From contig CAUYUJ010004335.1 in NCBI GenBank assembly GCA_963575745.1, forward strand, positions 993,856-1,026,355: DNA of 32,500 bases, written 5' to 3'. Made by a program: the position numbers and the translations under genes. Of this stretch, positions 18,534 to 27,719 are shown piece after piece. Position 1 is the stretch's first letter, and each line of letters starts with the position of its first letter. Origin of the DNA: Prorocentrum cordatum. Taxonomy: Eukaryota > Sar > Dinophyceae > Prorocentrales > Prorocentraceae. The notes beneath the pieces are model-generated. The model made no database searches. It worked only from the letters and a program-made list of their open reading frames with translations, and had not been told where the DNA came from.

Positions 18534-19140
18534 AAGAAATAGCTTCCCTGCCTTGTAGCGCTCCTTGCATATCTCCATGCTGAAGTTGAGGTGCGTCTCG
18601 CCTTCCAGGATCTCCGCCTCCACGATATTCGGGCCTCGCTTTGAGTCCGAGAGGGTCCGCAAGTTGCTGAGTGGCGTGCACGGGGGGCTGGTGATCGTCA
18701 GCAGCGGGTCGTCGTCCTTCAGCTGCTTCTTGCACTCCTTCCGTAGCTCGGGCAATCGCAGATCCCAACCAGTCTCGATATCCACTGCCAGGCCGTGCGC
18801 GAGGCCGTACCTGAACGTCATATCTGCAAACCTTCTCGGCGAATAAACCTCCGCAGTGTCCACTGCGCACATATCAGTAAGAAGTGGCGCGATCTCCTCC
18901 GCCTGCTCGGCGTCGTTCACGTTGGCGTTCGTCCGCGTCTCGAACATCGCCAGCTCGTAGATCATGATGAACGTGCGGCCTTTGTCGTAGCTGTTGATCC
19001 GCTCCAGGAAGTCGACGTCCATCGATCCATCTGGGGCCCGGCTCGGTCTCGATGCCGACGCCGACGCTGAACTTGATGACGCTGCCTGGGACATCGCTGT
19101 GTCGACCAGGTCCTCCACGTTCATCTGCGCCTCCTCCTGG
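18510..19140 (-). pseudogene. SPPC-motif domain of the copia polyprotein, methyltransferase-like
   Basis: After EEAQMNVEDLVDTAMSQAAS and a Ser-rich linker, the minus strand reads VYSPRRFADMTFRYGLAHG, AVDIETGWDLR (acidic Asp near 18782), DPLLTITSPPCTPLSNLR (SPPC at 18689-18678) and KLFLHEAP before a stop at 18510. The order Gly-rich segment, Asp with a following GWD, PPC and xxHEx recalls motifs I/II, IV (PPC, catalytic Cys) and VI (ENV) of C5-cytosine methyltransferases. The match is by eye and partial: motif VI reads HE rather than EN. Dinoflagellate retrotransposons carrying DNA methyltransferases have been reported; whether this domain is the same is not shown here. Confidence 0.5.
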
Positions 19141-19477
19141 GGCGCCACTCGCTGGAGCGCGAGCCGAGCTTCAGCAGTTGCAGGTGCTGAGCTTCCTCTC
19201 GCATCGCCTCGTGCCCGGGTAGCTCGTCCAGGGTCGGGTGCGTCTCCTCGGCGATTCCTGGCAGCGCTCGGTTCGCTTCCACTGCCTCCGGCCGGCACCG
19301 CCGCCATCTCGGTGCCCCTCGGCTCTGGGGCAGGAGCTCGATCGCCGTCTCCAGAGGGCGGCGGTAGGGCAGCTTGGTCTCTTCCAGCTGCTTCTCGACC
19401 TCGAACACCTCGACCGCGTGCTGCTTGGTCTCCGGATCGAAAGTGGTGTTCGGCAACTCGTACTCGATCTTCATCGT

Positions 19478-20196
19478 TACCCATCATCAGCTCTGCGATC
19501 CTGTCGCGGCACTCGTCGCTGTGGGATTTCGTGGTCTTGCCCTTCTGCGTCAGCTCCAGACATCCTGGGCAGCCCGCAGTGGCACCATACTTCTCGATGT
19601 CGCGGCGTAGGACGTACCTCGCTCGCGGGGCTCGTGGCTCCATCCGAACGGTAGCCACCGCCGGCGCTCTCGCCAGAGCGGGCGCCTCCTCCACCGGGCG
19701 AGTCGCCCAGGGAACTCCTCGAAGAGCTGCCCAGTCCTTGCCGTCCCAGGCTTGCTCCTTCGGCACTTTCTTGAAACCCTGGGCCTTCTCCACACCGTCA
19801 ACCGTCATGACGAGCAGGGCCCCCGTCCGCGCGTGGTAGCCCAGGAAGTTCCCGGACTTCATGCGCTCCTCCATGGTACTCCTGCGACCTCCTGGCGCGA
19901 GCGGCCTGTACATCACCCGCTCGCCAAACTCTGCTCCCAGCTTCTTCCAGTCGCGGCCTGAGCGCCGCTGTTCCCCAGTGAGGCCGTCGGTTCCGTGTCG
20001 GTACCCGCCAATGCAGGCCGCGGCGTACTGGGGTAGCCACTTCAAGATCGGGTGGTCGTCATCCACCTTCCTGCCGAGCTTGGCCTCCAGCGCGTACCTG
20101 TTCGCCCTGACCTGCCTCTTGACCTCTCGCACGGTAACCTCGATGCCTCCGTTGCTCTGGTGCCCATAGTTGAAAATACGCGTGCCTTTCCGACGG
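19478..20196 (-). pseudogene. Integrase C-terminal remnant with CX2CX12HX3C motif
   Basis: GHQSNGGIEVTVREVKRQV carries the S-N-G-x-x-E pattern that holds the last catalytic Glu of DDE integrases. It continues with VDDDHPILKWLPQYAA, GEFGERVMYRPL-like text and FLGYHARTGALLVMT, the usual integrase C-terminal domain of these elements. Then YVLRRDIEKYG leads into a C-x2-C-x12-H-x3-C arrangement (CPGC, H, C; 19571-19509), a candidate zinc-binding site unlike the CX2CX4HX4C gag knuckle. The two upstream catalytic Asp residues are absent, so it is non-functional. Near 19478 the better-looking frame changes to MKIEYELPNTTFDPETKQ. Confidence 0.75.
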
Positions 20197-20520
20197 AAGC
20201 GGAATTAGCCCGAACACTAGGCAGCGCAAGGTCACGCAGTAATTTCGCATGTGCCGTCTTCTCGATGTGAAGTGATGCATGGTATAGCCACCCGTGTTGC
20301 CGTTCTCCAAGGACCATGTCTGCCAGATTTGGTTGTGGTGGTCTGAGCCCAGCTCCGATGTCAGCCCAAGTAGGACGTTCAACCCGACCTGCCGCATCAC
20401 ATTGTCGCCCCGCTGCTGCACACCAAAACCTTCACACCAAAACGAAAACTGATTTCTGTTTTAATCGCTTTCCCTGCCACTTCTGGGGCCATTCCTACAG
20501 ACGGCCCCGTTCTCTGACCC
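20197..20520. other. Junction between copia remnant and repeat array
   Basis: The minus strand holds open frames in two phases (LENGNTGGYTMHHFTSR in one, HIEKTAHAKLLRDLALPSV in the other). Neither continues cleanly into the integrase frame, which meets a TAA near 20200. I cannot tell whether this is decayed integrase or unrelated DNA. Confidence 0.35.
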
Positions 20521-22740
20521 GCGGACGAACCCAAGATCAGCACCACCACGACAACGGCCGGCACCACCACAGCGACCGGCACCACCACGGCGACCAGCAC
20601 CACCTCGACCAGCACCACCACGACCAGGAGGACCACCACGGCGACCAGCGCCACCACAGCGACCAGCACCACCACGGCGACCAGCACCACCACGACCAGC
20701 ACCACCACGGCGACTGGCACCACCACAGCGACCAGCACCACCACGACCAGGAGGACTACCACGACCAGCACCACCACGGCGACCAGCACCACCACGGCGA
20801 CCAGCACCACCACAGCGACCAGCACCACCACGACCAGCACCACCACGACCAGGAGGACCACCACGACCAGCACCACTACGGCGACCAGCACCACCACGGC
20901 GACCAGCACCACGATTACGCACCACCACAGCGACGAGCACCACCACCAGCACCACCACGACCAGGAGAACCACCACGACCAGCACCACGACCAGCACCAC
21001 CACGGCGACCACCACCACGACCAGCGCGACCACGGCCAGGAGGACCACCACGACCACCACGACCGGCACCCACGCACGACCACGGCCAGCACAGACCAGC
21101 ACCACCACCAGCACGACCAGCACGACCACGGCCAGAGGACCACCACGACGACCACCACCACCAAGACCAGCACCACCACGACCACGGCCGGCACCACCAC
21201 AGCGACCGGCACCACCACGGCGGCCAGCACCACCTCGACCAGCACCACCACGACCAGGAGGGCCACCACGGCGACCAGCGCCACCACGGCGACCAGCACC
21301 AGCACGGCGACCAGCACCACCACGACCAGCACCACCACGGCGACTGGCACCACCACAGCGACCAGCACCACCACGACCAGCACCACCACGACCAGGAGGA
21401 CCACCACGACCAGCACCACCACGGCGACCAGCACCACCACCACGACCAGCACCGCGACTACACACCACCACGGCGACCAGCACCACCACGAGCAGCACCA
21501 CCACGACCAGGAGGACCACCACGACCAGCACCAACACGGCGACCAGCACCACGACAAGCGCGACCACGGCCAGGAGGAGCACTACGACCACCACCACGAC
21601 CAGCACCACGGCGACCACGACCACCACGACCACGGCCAGCACGACAAGCACCACCACCACCACGACCAGCACGACCACGGCCAGAGGACCACTATGACCA
21701 CCACCACCACCACGACCAGCACCACCACGCCCACGGCCAGCACCACCACGTCCACCGGCACCACCACGGCGACCAGCACCACCACGACCAGCACCACCAC
21801 GACCAGGAGGACCACCACGGCGACCAGCACCACCACGGCGACCAGCATCACCACGGCGACCAGCACCACCACGACCAGGAGGGCTACCACGACCAGCACC
21901 ACCACGGCGACCAGCACCACCACGACCAGCACCACCACGGCGACCAGCACCACGACTACGCACCACCACAGCGACCAGCACCACCACCAGCATCACCACG
22001 ACCAGGAGAACCACCACGACCAGCACCACGACCAGCACCACCACGGCGACCACCACCACGACCAGCGCGACCACGGCCAGGAGGACCACCACGACCACCA
22101 CGACCGGCACCACCACGACCACGGCAAGCACGACCACGGCCAGCACGACCAGCACCACCACCACCACGACCAGCACGACCACGCCCAGAGGACCACCACC
22201 ACTACCACCACGACGAGCACCACCACGCCCACGGTCAGCACCACCACGGCGACCAGCACCACCACAGCGACCAGCACCACCACGACCAGCCCCACGACCA
22301 CGAGGACCACCACGACCAGCACCACCACGGCGACCAGCACCACCACGGCGATCAGCACAACTACGACCAGCACCACCACTACGGCGACCAGCACCACCAC
22401 GACCAGGAGGACCACCACGACCAGCACCACCACGGCGACCAGCACAACCACGGCGACCAGCACCACTACGACCCCCACCACCACGGCGACCAGCACCACC
22501 ACGACCAGGAGGACCACCACGACCAGCACTACCACGGCGACCAGCAGCACCACGGCGACCAGCACCACCACAGCGACCAGCACCACCACGACCAGCACCA
22601 CCACGACCAGGAGGACCACCACGACCAGCACCACCACGGCGACCCGCACCACCACGGCGACCAGCACCACTACGACCAGCACCACCACGGCGACCAGCAC
22701 CACCAGGACCAGGGGCAGCACGGCGACTTACAGCACCACG
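20521..22740. repeat. 15/18-bp array (CACCACCACGACCAG and CACCACCACGGCGACCAG)
   Basis: Two unit lengths alternate, coding HHHDQ and HHHGDQ in one plus frame. Units are multiples of three, so long frames are open on both strands (868 codons plus, several minus). Larger units are visible. AAGA(T/C)CAGCACCACCACGAC starts blocks at about 20531 and 21169, and related block starts lie near 21707 and 22205. A 160-base segment with CAGGAGAACCACCACGACC at about 20910-21070 recurs at 21955-22115. A few frame slips switch the text to Arg/Pro-rich. Confidence 0.9.
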
Positions 22741-22758
22741 ACAGCAGCCAGCAGCACA

Positions 22759-22813
22759 GAGGAGGAGGAGGAGGAGGAGGAGGCGGCGGCGGCGGCGGCG
22801 GAGGCGGCGGAGG
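22759..22813. repeat. GAG and GGC trinucleotide run
   Basis: GAG repeated about eight times, then GGC repeats and a mixed GAGGCGGCG tail. Confidence 0.9.
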
Positions 22814-23289
22814 AAACGCTGGCGCTGGCCCGAGGCAGCGCGGCGGCGCGGAGGGCGAACGCACAGCCGCGAGGCGCAGCGCCGCAGCAGGTTCGTTCAC
22901 GGGCAGAGGGGGGAGGATTTAACCCTCCTAAGCCACAGCCCTCTGCCCAGCGACCTGCGGCGGCGGGCGCGGCGACCAGCGGCGGCAGGCCCAGGGCGCC
23001 CCGGGCCGGGCGCCGCGGCACAAGGCGCAGGCTGGCGGCGGCGGCTGGCGGCGGCTGGCCGAGAGCGCCCCGGGCGCTCCTGGGGCGCCGAGGGGCTTGG
23101 GCAGCTGAGCGGGAGGCCCCCGGCGGGGCGGCTAGCTGGCGGGAGGTTTGGGGTTGCCCTGGCTTCGGCCGAAAACGCCCCGCTCCTTCGGGGCGCGCCC
23201 CCGCCCCGCACTCACCGTGGGCGCGCGGGGGGCCCGCACTGGCCGCAAGGGGGCGCGGCAGCCTTGGGGTAAGGAAGGGGGGCGAGGAA
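22814..23289. other. GC-rich spacer, no gene recognised
   Basis: Very GC-rich with long open frames on both strands. GGGGCGC/GCGCCCC and GGGCGCC boxes recur irregularly. I see no motif and do not call a gene. Confidence 0.4.
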
Positions 23290-23558
23290 ACAAAACAAAA
23301 CAAATCCAACAGTTCGTCGCCATCAAGGTTGATATCGGAGACAGTGCCAGCGCTCGAGGACGAGGCAGAAGAAGAGCTCGATGCCGAGCTGCTGGCTTGC
23401 CGGCCAGAAATCACAAGTCTGCGCAGCTCTGCTCGGCGCAGCTGACGTCGCTTTGGCAGCCGTGCCGCTAGCCACGCCGCGTCTATCAGCTTGAGGGCAC
23501 CCGAATATCGAGGTGGGCTCGTGAAAGCTTTGGACATCCGTCGGTAGTGGTGGTACAT
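23290..23558 (-). CDS. Hypothetical minus-strand exon-like frame
   Basis: The minus strand reads MYHHYRRMSKAFTSPPRYSG, LKLIDAAWLAARLPKRRQL, RRAELRRLVISGRQA, a Ser run, then VSDINLDGDELLDLF. The ATG at 23558 overlaps the start of the PPR fragment on the other strand by two bases. Plus-strand frames here carry stops, which supports the minus reading. Basic helices followed by a Ser linker and an acidic tail suggest a small regulatory or nuclear protein, but no domain is recognised. Downstream codons run into GC-rich sequence (GTTTTGTTTTG could be a donor). Confidence 0.3.
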
Positions 23559-23802
23559 GGCTGGCGAAAGCGCCAACTTGCCGCGCACGAACGGCGAGCA
23601 GTGGCAGCGGGCTCTCTCGCTGCTTAGCGAGATGTGGGAGGCGAAGGTGGGGCCAGATGCCATCAGCTATAGCTATGGGAGCAACGCGTGCGCGAAAGAC
23701 GAGCAGTGGCAGCGGGCTCTATCACTGCTCAGCGGGATGTGGGAAGTGAGACCGGAGCCGAGCGTCCTCAGCTACAGCTCTGGGATCAGCAGGGTGGGGT
23801 AG
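23557..23802 (+). CDS. PPR-repeat fragment, probably a gene remnant
   Basis: The plus strand encodes 81 residues with two pentatricopeptide-type repeats. The first runs from NGEQWQRALSLLSEMWEAKV to GPDAISYSYGSNACAKD, the second from EQWQRALSLLSGMWEV to SVLSYSSGIS, then TAG. The EQWQRALSLLSEM helix is typical of dinoflagellate PPR proteins, which bind organellar RNA through tandem 35-residue helix pairs and usually have many repeats. Only two survive here. The second is one residue short at the turn (EVRPEPS). The ATG may not be the true start, as upstream repeats could lie in other exons. A decayed LINE follows at once, so this is likely a gene fragment interrupted by or captured next to it. 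Confidence 0.7.
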   Translation: MAGESANLPRTNGEQWQRALSLLSEMWEAKVGPDAISYSYGSNACAKDEQWQRALSLLSGMWEVRPEPSVLSYSSGISRVG

Positions 23803-25293
23803 GTGATCCGTTGGTTCTCCTAATTGCCCTCCTCCTCCGTGCCCAGTGCCGAGTGGCCCAGGGCCTGCCGATAGATTGGGCGGTCACTGACCTGCAGTGG
23901 GCCTTCGATGTGGCGTCCCTCCTGGCCATGTTCATCAACGCCCACTCGGCGGGAGTACGAGGTACCGACTAGTTGCTTCTAGATGACTTCATTGCCTCCG
24001 ACCGCCAATTCGTGGCTTTGCAGGGCCTCGCGTTGTCGTCTTTTGAACTCGGGGGCGGCACTGCCCAAGGTCAGCGGTTTAGCGTTCCAGTTTCCAAAGC
24101 TCAGCTAAAATGGCTCTACCACGAGGTGGGGCAGAGGCTGCCGTGTGGATCGGCAGCATGGGTTCCTCCGCGCTTCCATCTGGCGGTGCCTCTCGGAGCG
24201 CCGTGGAGGGCCGCCCGCCATGGTCTGTGCGTCGGCTGAACTCCATGCGGCGGCTGCGGGGGCGGCGGCGGCGGCTGCTGCGGAGCACCCGCCTCGCGCT
24301 GGCGCTTGCGCGAGGATCCGGGAGTTGGCGACCCGGCTGCCGTCGGAAGCTGACCGCGCGTACCTGATGGATCTGCTGGGGGCGTGGCATCTGCCCCCAT
24401 TACAATTTGTGGACGACTTGACCGCCGCGTGCTCCTCCCCCGGCGCTTTGCGCGCGATCGCGTCGTCGGAGCCGCCCCCGAGCGCGTTTTAATTACGGCT
24501 CAGGGAAGACAGCGGCTCTTGCCCTGTGTGGCAGCGCCCCGCCGGGGGATGTTGGGTGCCCTGTGGTCTTTCAGAAATATTGGGCGTCCTTTTTGACGAT
24601 GGATTGTCATTCGCTCCCCTGTTGAAGGCAACTTTGGCCAGGGGGCACAGTCTTTTCGAGAGTGTCCTCTTTTCGGGGGAGACGGGTGGCTTTGCCTTGC
24701 CTGTCATTTGTGCCATGGTGCCAGCCCGCGTTGAGTCGGCAATTCTGTATCCTGCCCCCTTCCTCTTCTGCGCGGCACGTGCGCAGTGGAAGCTTAATTT
24801 CATGCAGGCAGCATGGGCCCGCAGCCTCTTGGGTTGCGCTTGTGGCCCCCCTATCCCAGCTGAGGTCGTGCTTGCCCAATGTGGCTGGCGCCTTCGACTG
24901 GGGACCAAAATGGTGGAACGCACAATCGTGGCCTTCACCCGCGCTCAGCTCCAGCAGGAGGGGCACCCTGCTCGCGCCATGTTGGACCTCGCTGATGGAC
25001 TAACAGTCGGCACCTGGACAAGAAAAGTATCCTCTCACATGGCGGCGTTCTCTCCGCCCATCCCCCGGGTGACTGAAGGCCAACTCTTTGAAGCTTACCC
25101 TCTGGATGCTGTGCGGGCGGACCCGGGGTTACGTAGGGCTGTTCTGAGGCAGTATAAGCTCGGTTTTGTTCGACCTGCCCTGGTGGCGGCTTGGCAGCTT
25201 TTCAGCAGGCGGCCTCAGTGGTTCTGCCTGCCCTCGAGCGCCCTTTTTCTAGTCTCCAGCCCTCGCCTGCCTAGCGCCCCGCGGAGTTCCTGA
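23803..25293 (+). pseudogene. Decayed LINE-like reverse transcriptase
   Basis: The plus strand reads VAQGLPIDWAVTDLQWAFDV (motif A Asp residues at 23889 and 23907), then GVRGTD, TAG at 23970-23972, and LLLDDFIASDRQFVALQGLA, FELGGGTAQGQRFSV (motif B-like). A shift near 24150 gives LPPLQFVDDLTAACSSPGAL, with the FVDD catalytic box at 24406-24417. Another near 24488 gives FNYGSGKTAALALCGSAPPG, and one near 24580 gives LGVLFDDGLSFAPLL, VPARVESAILYPAPF, AQCGWRLRLGTKMVE and onward to a stop at 25293. The domain order matches abundant dinoflagellate non-LTR polymerases. The catalytic residues remain, but one stop and three shifts inactivate it. No endonuclease domain lies upstream, so it is 5'-truncated. 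Confidence 0.75.
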
Positions 25294-25799
25294 ACCTTGA
25301 TTTTGGCCCGCCCACGTGGCAAAGGGTTCGGCTTTGGGCTGTTGTGCGCATGTCTGGGCGTTGGCCTTCCCCGGTGCTGGGCGCTCCGATCCTGCACCAT
25401 CGCTTAGCGCGGTGTGCTGCGCGCGGAGCGCGCGACGACACGCCGCGCGCTGCGCACCCGCACCGCCGGCCCGCACACCCTCGCAGCGCCTCGGCGCGCC
25501 CCTGGAGCAGAAGCAGCAGCGGGCGTGGGAAAATCGGACCTCCTCCCCAGGCGCGCCCCGCGTAGGAGGCCGGACAGCAAGCTCGGGGGACAAGGGCGAG
25601 ACGGCACGGCAATGGAAGGCATGGCAACGGGACCCAGAGCACGGCACAACATGCACCCCGAGGGCGGCACAGCAACGGCCGCCCGGCCACGGCAACGCGC
25701 GGCAGCGCAAGGCCCCGACAAGCAAGCACGCGGGCATGGAGCACCACTAGGAAGCAGAAGCAGAGAAGGCAGGAAGCAACGAGGAGGCAGAACTGGCAG
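25294..25799. other. GC-rich spacer downstream of the LINE remnant
   Basis: No poly-A tail or clear 3' end is visible. GGCACGGCA, GGCAACG and GGCATGG boxes recur at 25600-25740. Frames on both strands are open because of base composition. No gene is called. Confidence 0.4.
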
Positions 25800-26142
25800 G
25801 ATCAGCGAAGGAAAACCTCCCAGGCACCAACCTCGTGATCCAGCCACCTAGGCACGTTCGCAACACTGTCGCCGCCCAACTCATGGGGACGTCCAATACC
25901 ACGTCCCGCAGCGCATTCATATCTTGGACTGGAGCTTTAGAGAGCATGGCAACTCGTAGAACAAGAAGCTTACACAGGTGTGGAGGAAAGACGCTGCGCA
26001 ACAAACACTCTGCCACTTTGTCTCCGGCTAGTGCGTGCGCTCTTTTTCCTCGGTCGGAAGGGCTGCTCCACGCGTGTCGGCAACGTGAATGGACCGAACC
26101 GTTGGCGCGGCCTCGTCCGACCCAGCCGGCCAGTCCAAGCAC
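25800..26142 (-). pseudogene. Possible C-terminal fragment of another LINE, opposite strand
   Basis: The minus strand reads AHALAGDKVAECLLRSVFPP, LCKLLVLRVAMLSKAPVQD, MNALRDVVLDV, then SWAATVLRTCLGGWITRLVPG. The W-A-x-V-L-R-T-x-x-G-G-W-x-T pattern recalls the segment that follows the polymerase in dinoflagellate LINEs. The Cys/His cluster that normally follows is not visible. If correct, it is a second LINE fragment facing the one at 23803-25293. The plus strand is also open here, so this is uncertain. Confidence 0.3.
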
Positions 26143-26391
26143 CTCGTGCCATCGCTCCCCCCTGTGGCAGAGAAGCGCCAGAGGGATGCGCGCACACAGC
26201 CCGCACGGGGGAACGAGGCTGCCTTGGGCGGGGGAGGAGAAAAGAAAAACAAAAAAAAAATCACACCCCTAGAAATCAGGTGCCAGCGCTGACGAAAACC
26301 ACAGCTCCGCACTGCCTATGTCCATCACCACAGCTCTGGGTTTTGTGAAACTCGTACGCCGTGTTGAGCAAGCTGTTCAGGCGACCCGCTT

Positions 26392-26850
26392 TTGCGACAT
26401 GGAAATAAACTGCGCAACGCGAGCATGAGGCGCCGTAGGGTGCAGGGAGCAGGCGTGGACGAGAGGGCGCAGCGCCGGGCGGCCTTCGCTCGCCGCATTC
26501 TTCGCCGCGGCCGCCGACGAGCCGCGCGGCAGCTGGCGGTCAGCGCCCGCGAGGCCGCGCACGCCGAGCACGGCGCGCTCGTGGAGCGGGCGGCGGCTTT
26601 CGAGCGGCGGCGCGCGTGTCTGGCCGCCAGGTTCGACGCGAGGTGGGGGTTGCAAAGTGCGCTCCGGAAAGCGCTCGCCGCAGCCAGGGGCGCGGCGACA
26701 CGCGACGAGGAGCGGCAGCCGCAGCAGCGACAGCACCAGAGCCCGCCCACAGAGCAGCAGCCGCGTGAGGAGGCAGAGGGCGGCGGGAGAGAGCATGGCG
26801 AGGGCCGCCACGACCAGGAGGCCAAGCCAGGACAGCCAGCGCCCCATGAA
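26392..26850 (-). CDS. Hydrophobic N-terminal frame, hypothetical membrane or secreted protein
   Basis: An ATG near 26848 on the minus strand opens MGRWLSWLGLLVVAALAML, then LCLLTRLLLCGRALVLSLL and LPLLVACRRAPGCGERFPE, before a Pro/Arg-rich region. That is one strong hydrophobic segment, possibly two, which would fit a signal anchor. However, the plus strand of the same DNA is Gln/Glu/Arg-rich and open for over 400 codons, and Leu runs on one strand mirror Gln/Glu runs on the other. Base composition alone could explain it. No family is recognised. The stretch 26143-26391 holds no gene I can support. Confidence 0.25.
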
Positions 26851-26999
26851 AGGTGCGGACTCTGGCGCTCGCACCAGCGACAGGAGTACGCTGGCCGAGG
26901 GATGGCGCGGGCGGGTGTCGGCGAAGGCGCGCCGCTCATGACCGGAACGCACTTTCGCCACAGGCCCCGCGAGAGCAGGCAGCACCGCAGCGACCGGAG

Positions 27000-27260
27000 C
27001 GACGGCAGCCAGCACCACGAGCAGCAGCACAACGACTACAACCAGCAGCACCACCACGACGACGACAAGCATCGACAACAGCAGCAGCACCACCACGACA
27101 ACCAGCACCAGCTGCAGCACCGCCACCGCGATCAGCTGCAGCGGCACCACGACCAGCAGCAGCAGCAGCAGCACCACCACGACCACCTGCACCAACAGCG
27201 GCCAGCAGCACCGCAACCACCACGAGGACACCCTGCACCACCACCGCAAACACCACGACC
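27000..27260. repeat. CAG/CAC/GAC degenerate triplet repeat
   Basis: Mixtures of CAGCAGCACCACCACGAC with many substitutions. The box GCACCGCCACCGCGAnCAGC (about 27118-27137) recurs near 27795-27815. Confidence 0.7.
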
Positions 27261-27276
27261 GCGGACGGCAGCCCCT

Positions 27277-27279
<3 letters not shown>

Positions 27280-27312
<33 letters not shown>

Positions 27313-27328
27313 CGGCAGCAGCAGCAGC

Positions 27329-27420
<92 letters not shown>
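27280..27420 (+). repeat. CAG trinucleotide run, about 47 triplets
   Basis: CAG repeats with a few CAA and CGG interruptions. In one plus frame this is poly-Gln, on the minus strand poly-Leu or poly-Cys. It is flanked by other triplet-rich DNA, and no surrounding domain argues for a coding poly-Gln tract. Confidence 0.95.
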
Positions 27421-27422
<2 letters not shown>

Positions 27423-27471
27423 ACCGCGGCAGCGGCCAGGACGACAGCAGTCCGCAGGGCCCTCCGCCACT

Positions 27472-27598
27472 CCAGACGGCCATTCTAGCCGTCTGGCCGC
27501 CAGCCCCCCAGCCCCTTCCAAGGGAGGGGGCTGGCGCCAGCTGCAGCCCGAGCCCCCCAGGGGAAGAGCCCCACTCCCACGGTGGGACTCCCCTGGGG
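27472..27598. repeat. Three consecutive hairpins
   Basis: First: CCAGACGGC at 27472-27480 and GCCGTCTGG at 27488-27496, 7-base loop, 9-bp perfect stem. Second: CCAGCCCC at 27508-27515 and GGGGCTGG at 27527-27534; with a G-T pair and three further pairs it reaches 12 bp around an AAG loop. Third: CCCCAGGGGA at 27555-27564 and TCCCCTGGGG at 27589-27598, with a nested TCCCA/TGGGA stem inside. Confidence 0.85.
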
Positions 27599-27719
27599 CC
27601 AGTTCCCGATCGGGGTTTGCGCGGTTCCGCTGCGGTCCCCGGTGGCGCCCTGGCTTGTGCAGCAAACCCACAAGAGCAACGCAGCAACTTGGACAACAAG
27701 AGGCGAGACGACTCCCAAC

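Larger units (their letters stand above)
16440..20196 (-). mobile_element. Decayed Ty1/copia-type retrotransposon, 5'-truncated
   Basis: The minus strand shows the pol order integrase end, linker, SPPC domain, reverse transcriptase, RNase H, as in copia elements of dinoflagellates. Gag, protease and most of integrase are missing: in-frame text begins FNYGHQSNGGIEVTV just after a TAA, and a His/Asp-type repeat array lies beyond 20521. Reading needs shifts near 19480, 19140, 18510, 18330, 18130, 17740, 17610, 17145 and 16900, and stops include TGA 17488-17486 and a TAG near 17085. Some shifts could be assembly indels, but their number indicates real decay. No LTRs were identified. Element coordinates are approximate. 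Confidence 0.85.

Noticed and set aside
20059-20421. Stretch reading TSRRRHMR, which recalls translated sequencing-adapter text
   Set aside because: The DNA matches an adapter only over a short, imperfect run, and the surrounding sequence is continuous, so contamination is not supported.
20316-22922. 868-codon His-rich frame
   Set aside because: Composed of 15/18-bp repeats with frame slips into Arg/Pro text; several other frames are equally open.
27280-27420. Poly-Gln protein from the CAG run
   Set aside because: Part of triplet-rich DNA open in many frames; no flanking domain.
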